Origin: Spirochaetaceae bacterium
GTDB lineage: Bacteria; Spirochaetota; Spirochaetia; Treponematales; Breznakiellaceae
Assembly (NCBI GenBank): GCA_031278295.1
Contig: JAITKQ010000172.1
Location: 1 to 12,895, forward strand
Length of the DNA stretch: 12,895 bases
Direction of reading: 5' to 3'
Of this stretch, positions 1-7,450 are shown piece after piece (position 1 is the stretch's first letter; each line of letters begins with the position of its first letter). A program made the position numbers and the translations under genes. The notes beneath the pieces were generated by a model. That model had not been told where the DNA came from. It searched no databases and saw nothing but the letters and a program-made list of their open reading frames with translations.

Positions 1-1165
1 AAAAACCGGTTTTCGGCTGATGCACCGTGATTCCTTCCATGCTTATCGCTTCGGGCGCGTCCACCGGCACGATTCTGCCAAGCACCTCAAGCGGCCGTTC
101 AGGATCGATGTTGGCGGCAAAAGGAAGCCTTATCCTAACCTTGCCTTCTATCGTGCGGCGTTTGTCGTAACCTATCAAAAAATCAAACGCGGTTTCGGCC
201 TGACCAGTAACGATATTTGCCGCCCCGCCGCGCCACAACGCATAGCAGTTACGGTACAGTATCGGGTTTTTTACCGCGTCCCCGTATTTAACGTTGTCGC
301 CCGGATTTAGCCTCAGCGTTTCAAAATCCGGCGCTTCGATATAATTTTCCATTAAGCGGGCCTTGTTTTTTATGCCTTCGTTAGCGTTGGATTCTATGAT
401 TCTGTTGATTTCTACCATCGCCGCGTTGTCACGGTGTCTGTTAAAATACTTCCGGGCATTATCATAGGCCGACAGAATCTGTTTTTCTGTAAGGATAAAA
501 CTGTAGACGCCGCCAAGCACGGCGGGATCCTGCCTGTCGGCCCACGTCAGGCTAGTTTCCGTAAAACCTCCGCGCTCAGGTCTTACGAGCAGCGCCTCGA
601 ACCGATCCTTCTTGATAAATACAAAAACCGCAAGCGCGATTACAGCCGCGCCAAAAACCATATTCCGTACCAGTTTTGCCGGTTTTTGCTTTTCGTGGGG
701 AAATCGCGGATAGAGGCCGCGCAGTTTTCCTTTTTCTATCCATGCCTGCAAATCGTCGGACCCCGCGTACTTTCTTAAAATATTTAACGCGCGTTTTGCG
801 GTACGGTTGTTTCTGTCAATATCCTGAACTTCCAGATAGATGCTTATGGCACGCCGTGAATCGGCGCGTTTAACATACAGCGCCGCCAGCGCCAGGAGCG
901 CGGCGGGCTCCTTCGCTTTCAGTTCGTGCGCGCGCGTCAGATAGTCGTGAGCGCCTCCGTAATTGCCGGAATACAGGCAGCATAGACCCAGCAGGTAAAA
1001 AAACATGAACGAGTCGCGGTAGTTGTAAATTTCACTCTCCAGCAGCTGTGCGGCGACCTCGTACTTTCCGCGCCGCGCAAGCCGCGCCGCTTTCGTTAAT
1101 GTGGATTGAAAGGCGGGCATCCACAGAGCGCCGCCCGTTGAAGCCGAAACGATCTGTTTACGCAT
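1..1165 (-). CDS. Membrane-anchored TPR protein (C-terminus beyond window)
   Basis: This open frame runs 388 codons from ATG 1165 off the left edge without a stop. Residues about 22-130 form TPR-like helical pairs (GKYEVAAQLLESE, GNYGGAHDYLTRAHEL, ADSRRAISIYLEV). A hydrophobic segment at about 168-184 (MVFGAAVIALAVFVFI) follows a basic stretch, so the TPR part is probably cytoplasmic and the approximately 200 visible residues after it periplasmic. The C-terminal part has no fold I recognise. The ATG lies 2 nt after the stop of the upstream gene and has no Shine-Dalgarno sequence of its own, so translation is probably coupled. It is the last visible gene of a three-gene unit with two exported proteins, which suggests a scaffold role in an envelope complex (inference). 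Function unknown. Confidence 0.8.
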   Translation of the reverse strand, partial: MRKQIVSASTGGALWMPAFQSTLTKAARLARRGKYEVAAQLLESEIYNYRDSFMFFYLLGLCCLYSGNYGGAHDYLTRAHELKAKEPAALLALAALYVKRADSRRAISIYLEVQDIDRNNRTAKRALNILRKYAGSDDLQAWIEKGKLRGLYPRFPHEKQKPAKLVRNMVFGAAVIALAVFVFIKKDRFEALLVRPERGGFTETSLTWADRQDPAVLGGVYSFILTEKQILSAYDNARKYFNRHRDNAAMVEINRIIESNANEGIKNKARLMENYIEAPDFETLRLNPGDNVKYGDAVKNPILYRNCYALWRGGAANIVTGQAETAFDFLIGYDKRRTIEGKVRIRLPFAANIDPERPLEVLGRIVPVDAPEAISMEGITVHQPKTGF

Positions 1166-1167
1166 CG

Positions 1168-2400
1168 CTAAAACGTGCTGAATACGGAGCCGTAACGAGC
1201 TTTCAGTTTGGCGGCTGTCGCTTCCATTCCTTTTAATTCCTCCTCGGACGGCATAATGCCTGAATAGATGTATTCATCGACCTTGTATATCAGTTCACGC
1301 AAGGTCATAACGTCAACCCGCATCGCCCCTAGGGGTACGAGCCCACGGTCTTTTTTTGCCGTTTCCGCCGGCTGAACAGGCTGGGCAGCCTGGCTTGTCT
1401 GAGCCGTCTGAATGGGGCGCACGGGCATTCCGCCAGGAGAAGCGGTATTAAGGCCCGATGCGTTTCCGTACTGCATCCGGCCCGTTGCAGTGTCGTACGG
1501 GGCATCGTACGCGCCATACGATTCCGTTGCAATGACGGACTGCTGGTACTCCCTTTGGTATGAACGCTCCGGCATTTTATCGCCGTCAAATCCATAATTG
1601 TCTTCAGCGGCAAGCAGAACGGTCATCATGCGCTGGCCCCACCGCTGCATGGGCTTTGTGTCAAGAAAATAGCAGGCGGCGGAATCTTTTACGGAAAACG
1701 GCGTTGAGTTAAAACTTCTTCCCTGAACATACTCCATCTTGAATTTCGAGGCGTTCATGCGTTTCCAGCTTGCAAATTGTATAAAGTCCTGCGATTCAGT
1801 TCCCTCGACAAAGATGCTCCCCATCAGCCCGTAAGCGTCGTTTCGTGAAATCCAGTATTGGTCGGGCGATGTTTTATCTATGATCGTCTCGGAGCCTATC
1901 GTACGCAGATCCGTTCTGAACGGGGGTATGTATTTTTCACCCAGGAATGTATCTATCAAGAGGCGCACCCCTACATTTATCGTCTGCGGACTCCAGCTTT
2001 CAACACGTATGTCTATCCTTACGCCGTTACTTACGCCGGAACTGGCCGTCCTTATAAAGGAAAATTCTTCCGTAATCGACAAAAACCGGGATTCAAACAC
2101 AAGCGAAGGCTTGTTTTTTTCACCGCGGACAACCATTTTAAATTCGGAATTGTTGCCCATCTTGTATTCCTTGTTGTCGATGTACGCGGAAAGAAAACTT
2201 GTCCTTTTGTCTTTTTCCCAAAACAGGGGTTCGTATAGTCTGCGTTCAACATCCGTCATATAGTACAGCGAAAAACGGCCCAGCTTTTCATCAATCACAA
2301 GTTTTATCCTTCCATCCGTATATTCCGCCGCGCATAAATTTGAAAATATATTAACAAACAATACCGGTATTAAAACAGAAACGGCGTATATTTTTCGCAT
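1168..2400 (-). CDS. Exported protein of unknown function
   Basis: 410 residues. The N-terminus is a signal peptide (MRKIYAVSVLIPVLFVN, cleavage probably after the Ala pair near residue 25). Residues about 26-300 are rich in alternating hydrophobic and polar beta-like segments, with no cysteine cluster or catalytic motif that I recognise. A Pro/Gln/Ala/Thr-rich linker occupies about 320-350. A charged helical tail (LRELIYKVDEYIYSG, then EEELKGMEATAAKLKARYG) ends the protein. The ATG at 2400 is 3 nt downstream of the preceding stop and has a good ribosome site (GAGGTGG, 6 nt spacing). Sandwiched between two TPR proteins in one transcription unit, it is likely a periplasmic partner of both. I do not recognise the family. 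Confidence 0.8.
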   Translation of the reverse strand: MRKIYAVSVLIPVLFVNIFSNLCAAEYTDGRIKLVIDEKLGRFSLYYMTDVERRLYEPLFWEKDKRTSFLSAYIDNKEYKMGNNSEFKMVVRGEKNKPSLVFESRFLSITEEFSFIRTASSGVSNGVRIDIRVESWSPQTINVGVRLLIDTFLGEKYIPPFRTDLRTIGSETIIDKTSPDQYWISRNDAYGLMGSIFVEGTESQDFIQFASWKRMNASKFKMEYVQGRSFNSTPFSVKDSAACYFLDTKPMQRWGQRMMTVLLAAEDNYGFDGDKMPERSYQREYQQSVIATESYGAYDAPYDTATGRMQYGNASGLNTASPGGMPVRPIQTAQTSQAAQPVQPAETAKKDRGLVPLGAMRVDVMTLRELIYKVDEYIYSGIMPSEEELKGMEATAAKLKARYGSVFSTF

Positions 2401-2403
2401 GAG

Positions 2404-3498
2404 CTACCACCTCTCGTCTTCTATTGTTTCATAAGTGTTTAACGCGGATACAAGCCTGTCCATCATTTCCAGCGCCGTAGTTTTGACTGTCAAAAGGCGC
2501 ATGATGGCGCCGGTATCTTTACCGCCCTCCAAAGCATTTCCGGCGAGCTGCGTTCCGGACGGCGTGGCCGGGGAAAAGCCCGGACGGGCAGCCGAGGTGC
2601 CGGCAGCGGACCCGGTAACCGGCGTGGTGCCCGGAGAAGCCGCGCCGCCGCTCATCTGCTCATTGTAGGCCTCGCTTATCAGGTACGGTGCGATTCTTTT
2701 TTTATACTCAAGGATTGCTTCTTCCGTAGACTGCCGCTGCTCCGCGCCACCGGAGGGTAAGCCCGATTCAGACGGAACGGACTTCAGTATGTTCAGCAAT
2801 TCACTTTCTATCTTTTTCTGTTTGATCAGCGCCAAACGGTTCGTTGCCGGCTCAAATTTATGACTCGTGGGGTATTCTTTGACAACAATATTGAGCAGTT
2901 CCTCCGCCCTTGCCAGATCGCCCAGCGCGTAAAAGCATTCGCCCATCCAGTAGATCGCCGCGGATTTCCTGTTGTAATTACCCTCCGGGTTGCTGTAAAG
3001 GTCATTGTCACTCCAGTCGCTCATTCTTACGCCGTTTGAGTACCTGCCGTCAATGCGCAGGCTGTCCGTGTACGCGCTGAGCAGGTTTATCGCTTCATTG
3101 TACTGCTTCAAATAGTAGTTGGCGCGTCCCTTATGGTAGGGTACTTCCGCGCAACGGATATTGCCGGGATCGATGCGCGGTATTTCGTCAAAGTTTTGAA
3201 TCGCCTCTTTATAGTCGCCCGCCGCAAACGCGGACATAGCAATCCAAAACTGGGCTTCCGCCCTAAGTTGCGGCGTCATATTCCCCTGCTGTACCCTGCG
3301 AAGCTGGATGATCGCCTCCCCCCAGCGCCCGTCCCCGTAAAGCTCAATTCCGGCGCTGATTTGCGCGTAGGCGTCGGCGCCGCTTTCGTTCAAAGACGGC
3401 TGCCAAACCTGGGCGTACAGAAACGTCCGGAAGGGGTACGGAAAAAATCCAAACAGCATGAGAAAAAAGATAGCGTAGCGGCAGGTTCTGAATTTCAT
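2404..3498 (-). CDS. Exported TPR-repeat protein
   Basis: 364 residues, first gene of the three-gene unit. The signal peptide covers about residues 1-30 (hydrophobic FFLMLFGFF, likely cut after the YAQ at 28-30). TPR-like pairs are visible at about 47-115 (GDGRWGEAIIQLRRV, GDYKEAIQNFDEI, KQYNEAINLLSAY) and again at about 180-225 (ALGDLARAEELLNIVVKEYP), in the style of CpoB/BamD-type periplasmic TPR proteins. A Gly/Ser/Ala/Pro/Thr linker at about 280-325 leads to a short helical C-terminus. The ATG at 3498 is preceded by GGAG at 8 nt spacing. A TTGACC hexamer on the minus strand (3559-3564) could be a -35, but I see no convincing -10. It probably scaffolds other envelope proteins; the exact role is unknown. 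Confidence 0.82.
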   Translation of the reverse strand: MKFRTCRYAIFFLMLFGFFPYPFRTFLYAQVWQPSLNESGADAYAQISAGIELYGDGRWGEAIIQLRRVQQGNMTPQLRAEAQFWIAMSAFAAGDYKEAIQNFDEIPRIDPGNIRCAEVPYHKGRANYYLKQYNEAINLLSAYTDSLRIDGRYSNGVRMSDWSDNDLYSNPEGNYNRKSAAIYWMGECFYALGDLARAEELLNIVVKEYPTSHKFEPATNRLALIKQKKIESELLNILKSVPSESGLPSGGAEQRQSTEEAILEYKKRIAPYLISEAYNEQMSGGAASPGTTPVTGSAAGTSAARPGFSPATPSGTQLAGNALEGGKDTGAIMRLLTVKTTALEMMDRLVSALNTYETIEDERW

Positions 3499-3630
3499 GT
3501 ACGGTTCTCCGGTTTCACTATCGGCATAATAAAGCCATTACTTTAACATGCGCCGGTCGGTCAATAGATCGCGGCGCTGGCGGGCGGCTACCGGGGCACA
3601 GCGGATTTTAACAAATATTTTTTAAATGGA

Positions 3631-3660
3631 GCTTTCACCAAACTAAAGTTTTGGGAAAGC
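3631..3660 (-). terminator. Hairpin after the metK-CYTH unit
   Basis: An inverted repeat pairs GCTTTC with GAAAGC and, inside it, CCAAA-C with GTTTGG around a 4-nt loop, with single-base bulges. It lies 26 nt beyond the stop of the CYTH gene. The minus-strand sequence after the stem is AT-rich but lacks a clean T-run, so it is a candidate terminator or an mRNA 3' end stabiliser. It may also separate the metK unit from the three-gene unit that follows. Nothing else is evident in the 3499-3685 gap. Confidence 0.5.
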
Positions 3661-3685
3661 CGGGATTCGCCGTTTCTACGCAAAA

Positions 3686-4294
3686 TCAGAGTTCGGCCAG
3701 CATTTCGTTGTAGTAACGGGTTTCTATCCTGTCTTCGCTTACGCCGGTAAGTCCCAGCAAACCAAGCAGACTCCTCCGCGCCAGTTCCACCGTTTCAGGT
3801 TCATCGTCGTCGGCCAGGATTTCAAGTTCCAGAAAACAACCCAGACCTTCGACATCGGAAAGTTCTACCGTGATGTTGCCGTACTTCCAGGAACGCCCGC
3901 GTTTTTTCTTGGACATTCCCGGCTTCAGCCCCAGCATTTCCAGCAAGCCTTCAAAAGCGCCCAGTGCCGCTTCAGCACCGCCGGCCCCGCCTCCGGGCGG
4001 GGCCTTTACAGAGAATTCCTTCTCGTCGTTGATCTCCATGCTTCCGCGGACTTCCTTTGCCTTGTACGTTACCAGCGTAACGCTTTCCACCGCGCCGTCA
4101 CGGGCCGTGGCGGTCTCCCTCCGTATCCGCACGCCGGATACGGAGGCGGCGCTCCGTTCACCTTGCGGCAAAACCGGAATCCAGTACCTGTCCTCTTTCT
4201 CATAGTCAGCCGTCAGATCGGCAAGCGCGTGCATCCTTTGTTCCACAGCCCCGCGATCGTCAACCCAGGCCTTTAACTCGATCTCAAACGCCAC
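3686..4294 (-). CDS. CYTH-domain protein (CyaB class IV adenylate cyclase / triphosphatase-like)
   Basis: 202 residues, the usual size for a bacterial CYTH protein. The family signature ExExK is present at residues 4-8 (EIELK). Further charged tunnel positions follow in order: R56 and R58 (VRIRR), K78/K80 (TYKAK), E87/E91/E93, the basic KKKRGR at 129-134, E144 with D147 (VELSDVEG), and E156/E158 (LELEI). CYTH enzymes bind a triphosphate with divalent metal inside a beta-tunnel and act as adenylate cyclase IV, thiamine triphosphatase or inorganic triphosphatase. The sequence alone does not decide which. A Gly/Ala-rich insertion near 98-112 is unusual. The start is GTG with GAGGGGG 7-8 nt upstream; the nearby ATG at 4298 is out of frame. 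It follows metK by 68 nt, probably in the same transcript. Confidence 0.85.
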   Translation of the reverse strand: MAFEIELKAWVDDRGAVEQRMHALADLTADYEKEDRYWIPVLPQGERSAASVSGVRIRRETATARDGAVESVTLVTYKAKEVRGSMEINDEKEFSVKAPPGGGAGGAEAALGAFEGLLEMLGLKPGMSKKKRGRSWKYGNITVELSDVEGLGCFLELEILADDDEPETVELARRSLLGLLGLTGVSEDRIETRYYNEMLAEL

Positions 4295-4362
4295 TCATCC
4301 ACCCCCTCAGCGTGCCCACGCCGACTCGATTCCCCAATGAAACGCGCATACCCCGAACACGG

Positions 4363-5529
4363 CTAAACCAGTTTTTTTAGCTCCTCGGCCTTGTCCGTCT
4401 TTTCCCACGGAAAATCTTTCCTGCCAAAGTGTCCGTAAGACGCGGTCTTCCGGTATATCGGCCTGAGCAGATCCAGCATACTGATGATGCCTGATGGCGA
4501 CAGATCGAAAACCTTGCCAACCGCTTCCACGATTTTGCTTTCCGGGACATTTGAGGTGCCGAATGTGTCCACCATCACGGAAATTGGGAAGGGAACGCCT
4601 ATGGCGTAGGCCAATTCAATCTCGCAGTAAGTGGCAAGCCCGGCCGCGACAATGTTTTTGGCAACATAACGCGCCGCATAGGCCGCGCTACGGTCCACCT
4701 TTGTCGGGTCCTTGCCTGAAAACGCGCCGCCGCCGTGCCTGCCCATGCCGCCGTAAGTGTCAACGATGATCTTGCGCCCTGTCAGACCAGTATCACCGAA
4801 AGGGCCGCCCACGACAAAACGTCCGGTCGGGTTTATATAGAATTTTGTAGCTGAGTCTATCATGCCGGTAGGCTCCAAAACCGGCCTGATTATCCTGTTG
4901 ACGACCGTTTCCTTTATCTCATCGTAAGAAACATCCGGATCATGCTGATGGGAAACGACAACCGCGTCTACACGGATCGGCTTACGCCCTTCGTACTCCA
5001 CCGTAACCTGGGCCTTCGCGTCGGGGCGCAGCCACCTTACCGCTTTGCCCTTGCGTAGTTCTGTAGCGTTAAGCAGAATCTTATGCGCCAGCGTGATCGG
5101 CAGCGGCATCAGTTCCTCCGTTTCGATACAGGCGAAACCGAACATCATCCCCTGGTCGCCCGCGCCCTGTTGACCCCTGTACTCGTCCAGGCCTGTGCCG
5201 GAAACGCCCTGACTTATGTCCGGCGACTGGCTGTGTATCATGTCCAGAACCGCCATAGACTGAAAATCAAGGCCGTAATCGGGATTCGTATAGCCTATCA
5301 TCCTCGCCACATCCCGCACGATGCTTTGAAAATCGACAAAGGTCTTTGTGGTAATCTCGCCGCCAACCAGCACAAGCGACGTAGACGCGAATGTTTCGCA
5401 GGCAACACGACTCTGCGGATCGTCCCGCAGGCAGGCGTCCAGAATCGCGTCGGAAACTTGATCGCATAGTTTGTCAGGATGCCCCTCGCCAACCGATTCG
5501 GATGTAAAAAAATACCGTCTTTTCTCCAT
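4363..5529 (-). CDS. metK: S-adenosylmethionine synthetase (methionine adenosyltransferase)
   Basis: This cytoplasmic enzyme makes S-adenosylmethionine from ATP and methionine, releasing phosphate and pyrophosphate. Both MetK signatures are intact: the ATP-binding GAGDQG, numbered 124-129 from the TTG at 5535 or 122-127 from the ATG, and the glycine-rich GGGAFSGKDPTKVDRSA loop near 265. The N-terminal catalytic FTSESVGEGHPDK and the C-terminal YGHFGR are also present. Length (388 aa from ATG 5529) is normal. I chose ATG 5529 because it gives the standard short N-terminus before FTSESV. An in-frame TTG at 5535 sits at a better distance (5 nt against 11) from the AGGAG site, so it remains possible. 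A near-consensus promoter and an approximately 115-nt leader precede the gene, and a CYTH gene follows. Confidence 0.98.
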   Translation of the reverse strand: MEKRRYFFTSESVGEGHPDKLCDQVSDAILDACLRDDPQSRVACETFASTSLVLVGGEITTKTFVDFQSIVRDVARMIGYTNPDYGLDFQSMAVLDMIHSQSPDISQGVSGTGLDEYRGQQGAGDQGMMFGFACIETEELMPLPITLAHKILLNATELRKGKAVRWLRPDAKAQVTVEYEGRKPIRVDAVVVSHQHDPDVSYDEIKETVVNRIIRPVLEPTGMIDSATKFYINPTGRFVVGGPFGDTGLTGRKIIVDTYGGMGRHGGGAFSGKDPTKVDRSAAYAARYVAKNIVAAGLATYCEIELAYAIGVPFPISVMVDTFGTSNVPESKIVEAVGKVFDLSPSGIISMLDLLRPIYRKTASYGHFGRKDFPWEKTDKAEELKKLV

Positions 5530-5562
5530 AAACAAAACAACTCCTAAAATATCTTTCTAAGA

Positions 5563-5580
5563 GGCGGCCTTCCTGCCGCC
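5563..5580 (-). promoter_or_regulatory. GC hairpin in the metK leader
   Basis: The predicted metK mRNA has a leader of about 115 nt, from near 5644 to 5529. It carries a perfect 6-bp stem GGCGGC/GCCGCC around the loop AGGAAG, 34 nt upstream of the start codon and about 17 nt before the AGGAG ribosome site. The rest of the leader is AT-rich. I could not match it to SAM-I, SAM-II or SMK riboswitch consensus by eye. It could be an attenuator, a stability element, or a copy of a small dispersed repeat: a related GGCGGGAAGGCGGCC string lies on the minus strand near 8358-8372. Confidence 0.4.
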
Positions 5581-5650
5581 CATATACAAAATATTAACTC
5601 TTTGTGCCAATGACAAATAATTCAACCGGAAAACGTTAAATACTACTTGA

Positions 5651-5679
5651 ATTGTAGGAAATATCGCGCCCGCTGTCAA
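5651..5679 (-). promoter_or_regulatory. metK promoter (sigma-70 type)
   Basis: On the minus strand TTGACA (5674-5679) and TACAAT (5651-5656) are separated by exactly 17 nt, an almost perfect housekeeping promoter. Transcription would start near 5644. The -35 lies within 20 nt of the stop codon of the upstream lipoprotein gene, so metK has its own strong promoter. Confidence 0.85.
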
Positions 5680-5690
5680 TGCGGCGGGCG
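5667..5690 (-). terminator. Inverted repeat enclosing the metK -35 box
   Basis: A perfect 7-bp GC stem (CGCCCGC with GCGGGCG) has a 10-nt loop that contains the whole metK -35 hexamer. It lies 8-31 nt after the stop of the lipoprotein gene. It could act as that gene's terminator (no T-run follows directly) or as a protein-binding dyad over the promoter. Confidence 0.4.
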
Positions 5691-5697
5691 GTCCTGG

Positions 5698-6462
5698 CTA
5701 ACGCCAGGGAGTCCAGCGGACTTCGTAGTAGAGAGGCTGATCCAGTACCAGTAAATCCGTCAGCGGTATCGTAAACTCGGCATGGCTGCCCTTGCCGGTT
5801 CCGCCGCGCACATTTTCGACAGGGCCTGGAAGTTCAAACTTTAAGAAAAACTGTGTACGCCGTATCTCGTCCGCAACGGCCTTGCCGTAGACGGAGGCCA
5901 CAAGCTCAAGGTAAGCGTCCCTGCTTATAAGCTCCCCTGTCGCGACCGGCGCCATCAGCGCGGAAAGGTAGTCCACCATATCCGGTGAAATGAGCAGCAG
6001 GAATTCCTGCCCGGTATCCATGTTAAGGTTGATCGTCAAGGTTCCGCCGGACGCGGACTGTTCCAGCACGATGGCGGAAAATTTTCCCGCACCGTTTTTT
6101 TGGGCAAGGTTACCCCGCGCGCCGTTCAGGAACAGGGTAAGGCTTGTCAGGAATATGCCGCCTTCCAGCCCGTCCAGTCCTGTATTGCGTAAGGCCGAGC
6201 TTTCAACGCCGGGTATGGCCGCGAAATTACGGTTCAGCACGGCCGCGTCAAATACCGGGCCGCCTCCGGCAGCGGAAAGGCTTTTTAAAAGGTGGCCCGC
6301 GCCGGGAAGCAGGGCGCTTTTCAGCATGATTTCAGCACGGCCGTTGCTGTAAATCCTGGTGTCCAGACGGGCGTCGCACGACGGGCAGCACAGCAGGACG
6401 ATCAGCGCGAACAGGCCCGTCCGGACAGGAGTGGGGGTAGCGTAATAAAAACGTTTGAACAT
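5698..6462 (-). CDS. Putative lipoprotein, unknown function
   Basis: 254 residues from ATG 6462. The N-terminus is a lipoprotein-type signal: basic FKRF, then a hydrophobic GLFALIVLL and a Cys cluster CCPSC at 25-29. Which cysteine is lipidated is unclear (relaxed spirochaetal lipobox; C25 or C26 fit best). The mature part mixes beta segments and amphipathic helices (DMVDYLSALMAPVATGELISRDAYLELVASVYG) and ends in hydrophobic strands. I recognise no family. The frame stays open further upstream (to 6645), but that would overlap the LysM gene and bury the signal peptide. ATG 6462 has no Shine-Dalgarno sequence; a TATTTA hexamer ends exactly 6 nt before it, suggesting a leaderless start, though the -35 is poor. 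It likely sits on the periplasmic side of a membrane. Confidence 0.75.
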   Translation of the reverse strand: MFKRFYYATPTPVRTGLFALIVLLCCPSCDARLDTRIYSNGRAEIMLKSALLPGAGHLLKSLSAAGGGPVFDAAVLNRNFAAIPGVESSALRNTGLDGLEGGIFLTSLTLFLNGARGNLAQKNGAGKFSAIVLEQSASGGTLTINLNMDTGQEFLLLISPDMVDYLSALMAPVATGELISRDAYLELVASVYGKAVADEIRRTQFFLKFELPGPVENVRGGTGKGSHAEFTIPLTDLLVLDQPLYYEVRWTPWR

Positions 6463-6471
6463 TTTGCTTAA

Positions 6472-6585
6472 ATACCGGGAAAAGGCGTTTTTATGGAGCG
6501 AGGGGGAGCAGTGCGCCATCGGGCGGCGGATAGCCGAAAATGCACCGGACACGCGACGAGGGCGCTCCCCCTTTTGCCCCGGTAT
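6472..6585. repeat. Long imperfect palindrome between LysM and lipoprotein genes
   Basis: Nested inverted repeats fill almost the whole 124-nt gap. ATACCGGG (6472-6479) pairs with CCCGGTAT (6578-6585), AAAAGG with CCTTTT just inside, GGGGGAGC (6502-6509) with GCTCCCCC (6564-6571), and GCGCC with GGCGC at the apex. The left arm has an extra stretch of about 17 nt. It begins 2 nt after the LysM stop and ends 10 nt before the lipoprotein ATG. It may act as terminator or RNA structure, or be a small mobile-derived element; the outer arm overlaps the weak -10 of the lipoprotein gene. Confidence 0.6.
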
Positions 6586-6586
6586 C

Positions 6587-7450
6587 CTATTTCCTGAGCG
6601 GAGAGTAGGCCGCATCGGGAGACCAGAGGCCGCTTCTTTCTTCACCGTTCATGCTCGGTATATCCATGATCATACCTTCCTCAATCAGATCGGGGTTTTT
6701 GGGATTGGGGATTTTGTCCCTATTCGCCTGGTAGAGGAGGGGCCACCGGCGCGGATCGCCATAGGCCCACGGCCTCCCCGCTATATTCCAAAAACAGTCG
6801 CCATTCTTGTCCCAGGACCTGACCGTATACCGCGCCGGCAGCGGCGCGGTCCTGTCCGGTTCTTTACCGTCTTCCACCGGCAGAGCCTGGAGTTTTTCCG
6901 GCGGGGCCGGTTCTCCGTCCGTTATGACGGCACCCGCGGTCTCGACGGTAAGACCCGCATCTTCGGGCGGTGACGTAAAGGCGGCCAGCGTCTTTATAAC
7001 CTTGTTGGCGTTATCGATCGTATCGTCCCATTTGCGGGCGCTCTTCGCGATAAGTCCAAGGTTGTAGTACGTTTTTGCGTCATAAAATTCGGACGGAAAG
7101 TGACGCCTCGCCTCGGCTGAATCAGCCCAGACCAGCCGCAAAAACGCGGTGTTCATCCTGCTGTCGGCGATATATATTTTTACCTGCTGCCCGACGTACA
7201 AATCCGACATTGACGCGGCCTGTACCGCGCTTTCCGCGTTTGCCAGCGCCGCGTCGTAATCACCGGCGGCAAACGCCTGTTTCGCTATCGCCTGTAAACG
7301 CAAACTTTCCGTTAAATACCTGTTGCCCCTTATGTTTCCGGGCGTCCCGTCCGGATTCTCCGTTACCGCGCCAAAGGCCAAAAAGCAGATTTGCATCAAA
7401 GCACACGTTATCAGCAGGTGTTTGGGGCCCGCTTGACCGGGAATATTCAT
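6587..7450 (-). CDS. Exported LysM-domain protein with TPR-like region
   Basis: 287 residues. An N-terminal hydrophobic segment (about 11-28, HLLITCALMQICFLAFG) acts as signal peptide or anchor. Residues about 50-150 are helical and TPR-like (AKQAFAAGDYDAALANAESAVQAA, then AKTYYNLGLIAKSARKWDDTIDNANKVI). A Pro/Glu-rich linker leads to a C-terminal LysM domain at about 208-268 (YTVRSWDKNGDCFWNIAG, then DPRRWPLLYQANRDKI and the closing EEGMIMDIP). LysM domains bind the glycan backbone of peptidoglycan, so the protein probably ties envelope components to the cell wall. Its ATG overlaps the stop of the upstream lipoprotein gene by 4 nt (ATGA), with GGAGAG 5 nt ahead, so the two are translationally coupled and probably partners. 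Confidence 0.88.
   Translation of the reverse strand: MNIPGQAGPKHLLITCALMQICFLAFGAVTENPDGTPGNIRGNRYLTESLRLQAIAKQAFAAGDYDAALANAESAVQAASMSDLYVGQQVKIYIADSRMNTAFLRLVWADSAEARRHFPSEFYDAKTYYNLGLIAKSARKWDDTIDNANKVIKTLAAFTSPPEDAGLTVETAGAVITDGEPAPPEKLQALPVEDGKEPDRTAPLPARYTVRSWDKNGDCFWNIAGRPWAYGDPRRWPLLYQANRDKIPNPKNPDLIEEGMIMDIPSMNGEERSGLWSPDAAYSPLRK

Noticed and set aside
434..873. Plus-strand reading frames over the membrane TPR gene
   Set aside because: They are antisense to a continuous minus-strand protein with TPR pairs and a membrane helix, and show no domain of their own.
1..3498. Bat aerotolerance operon
   Set aside because: TPR proteins and an exported partner recall it, but no von Willebrand (BatA/BatB) protein is visible in the window.
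5530..5644. Known SAM riboswitch upstream of metK
   Set aside because: No arrangement matching SAM-I, SAM-II or SMK could be found by eye; kept only as an unclassified leader.
6463..6645. Longer start for the lipoprotein at 5698-6462
   Set aside because: It would overlap the LysM gene, read through the palindrome and place 61 residues before the signal peptide.
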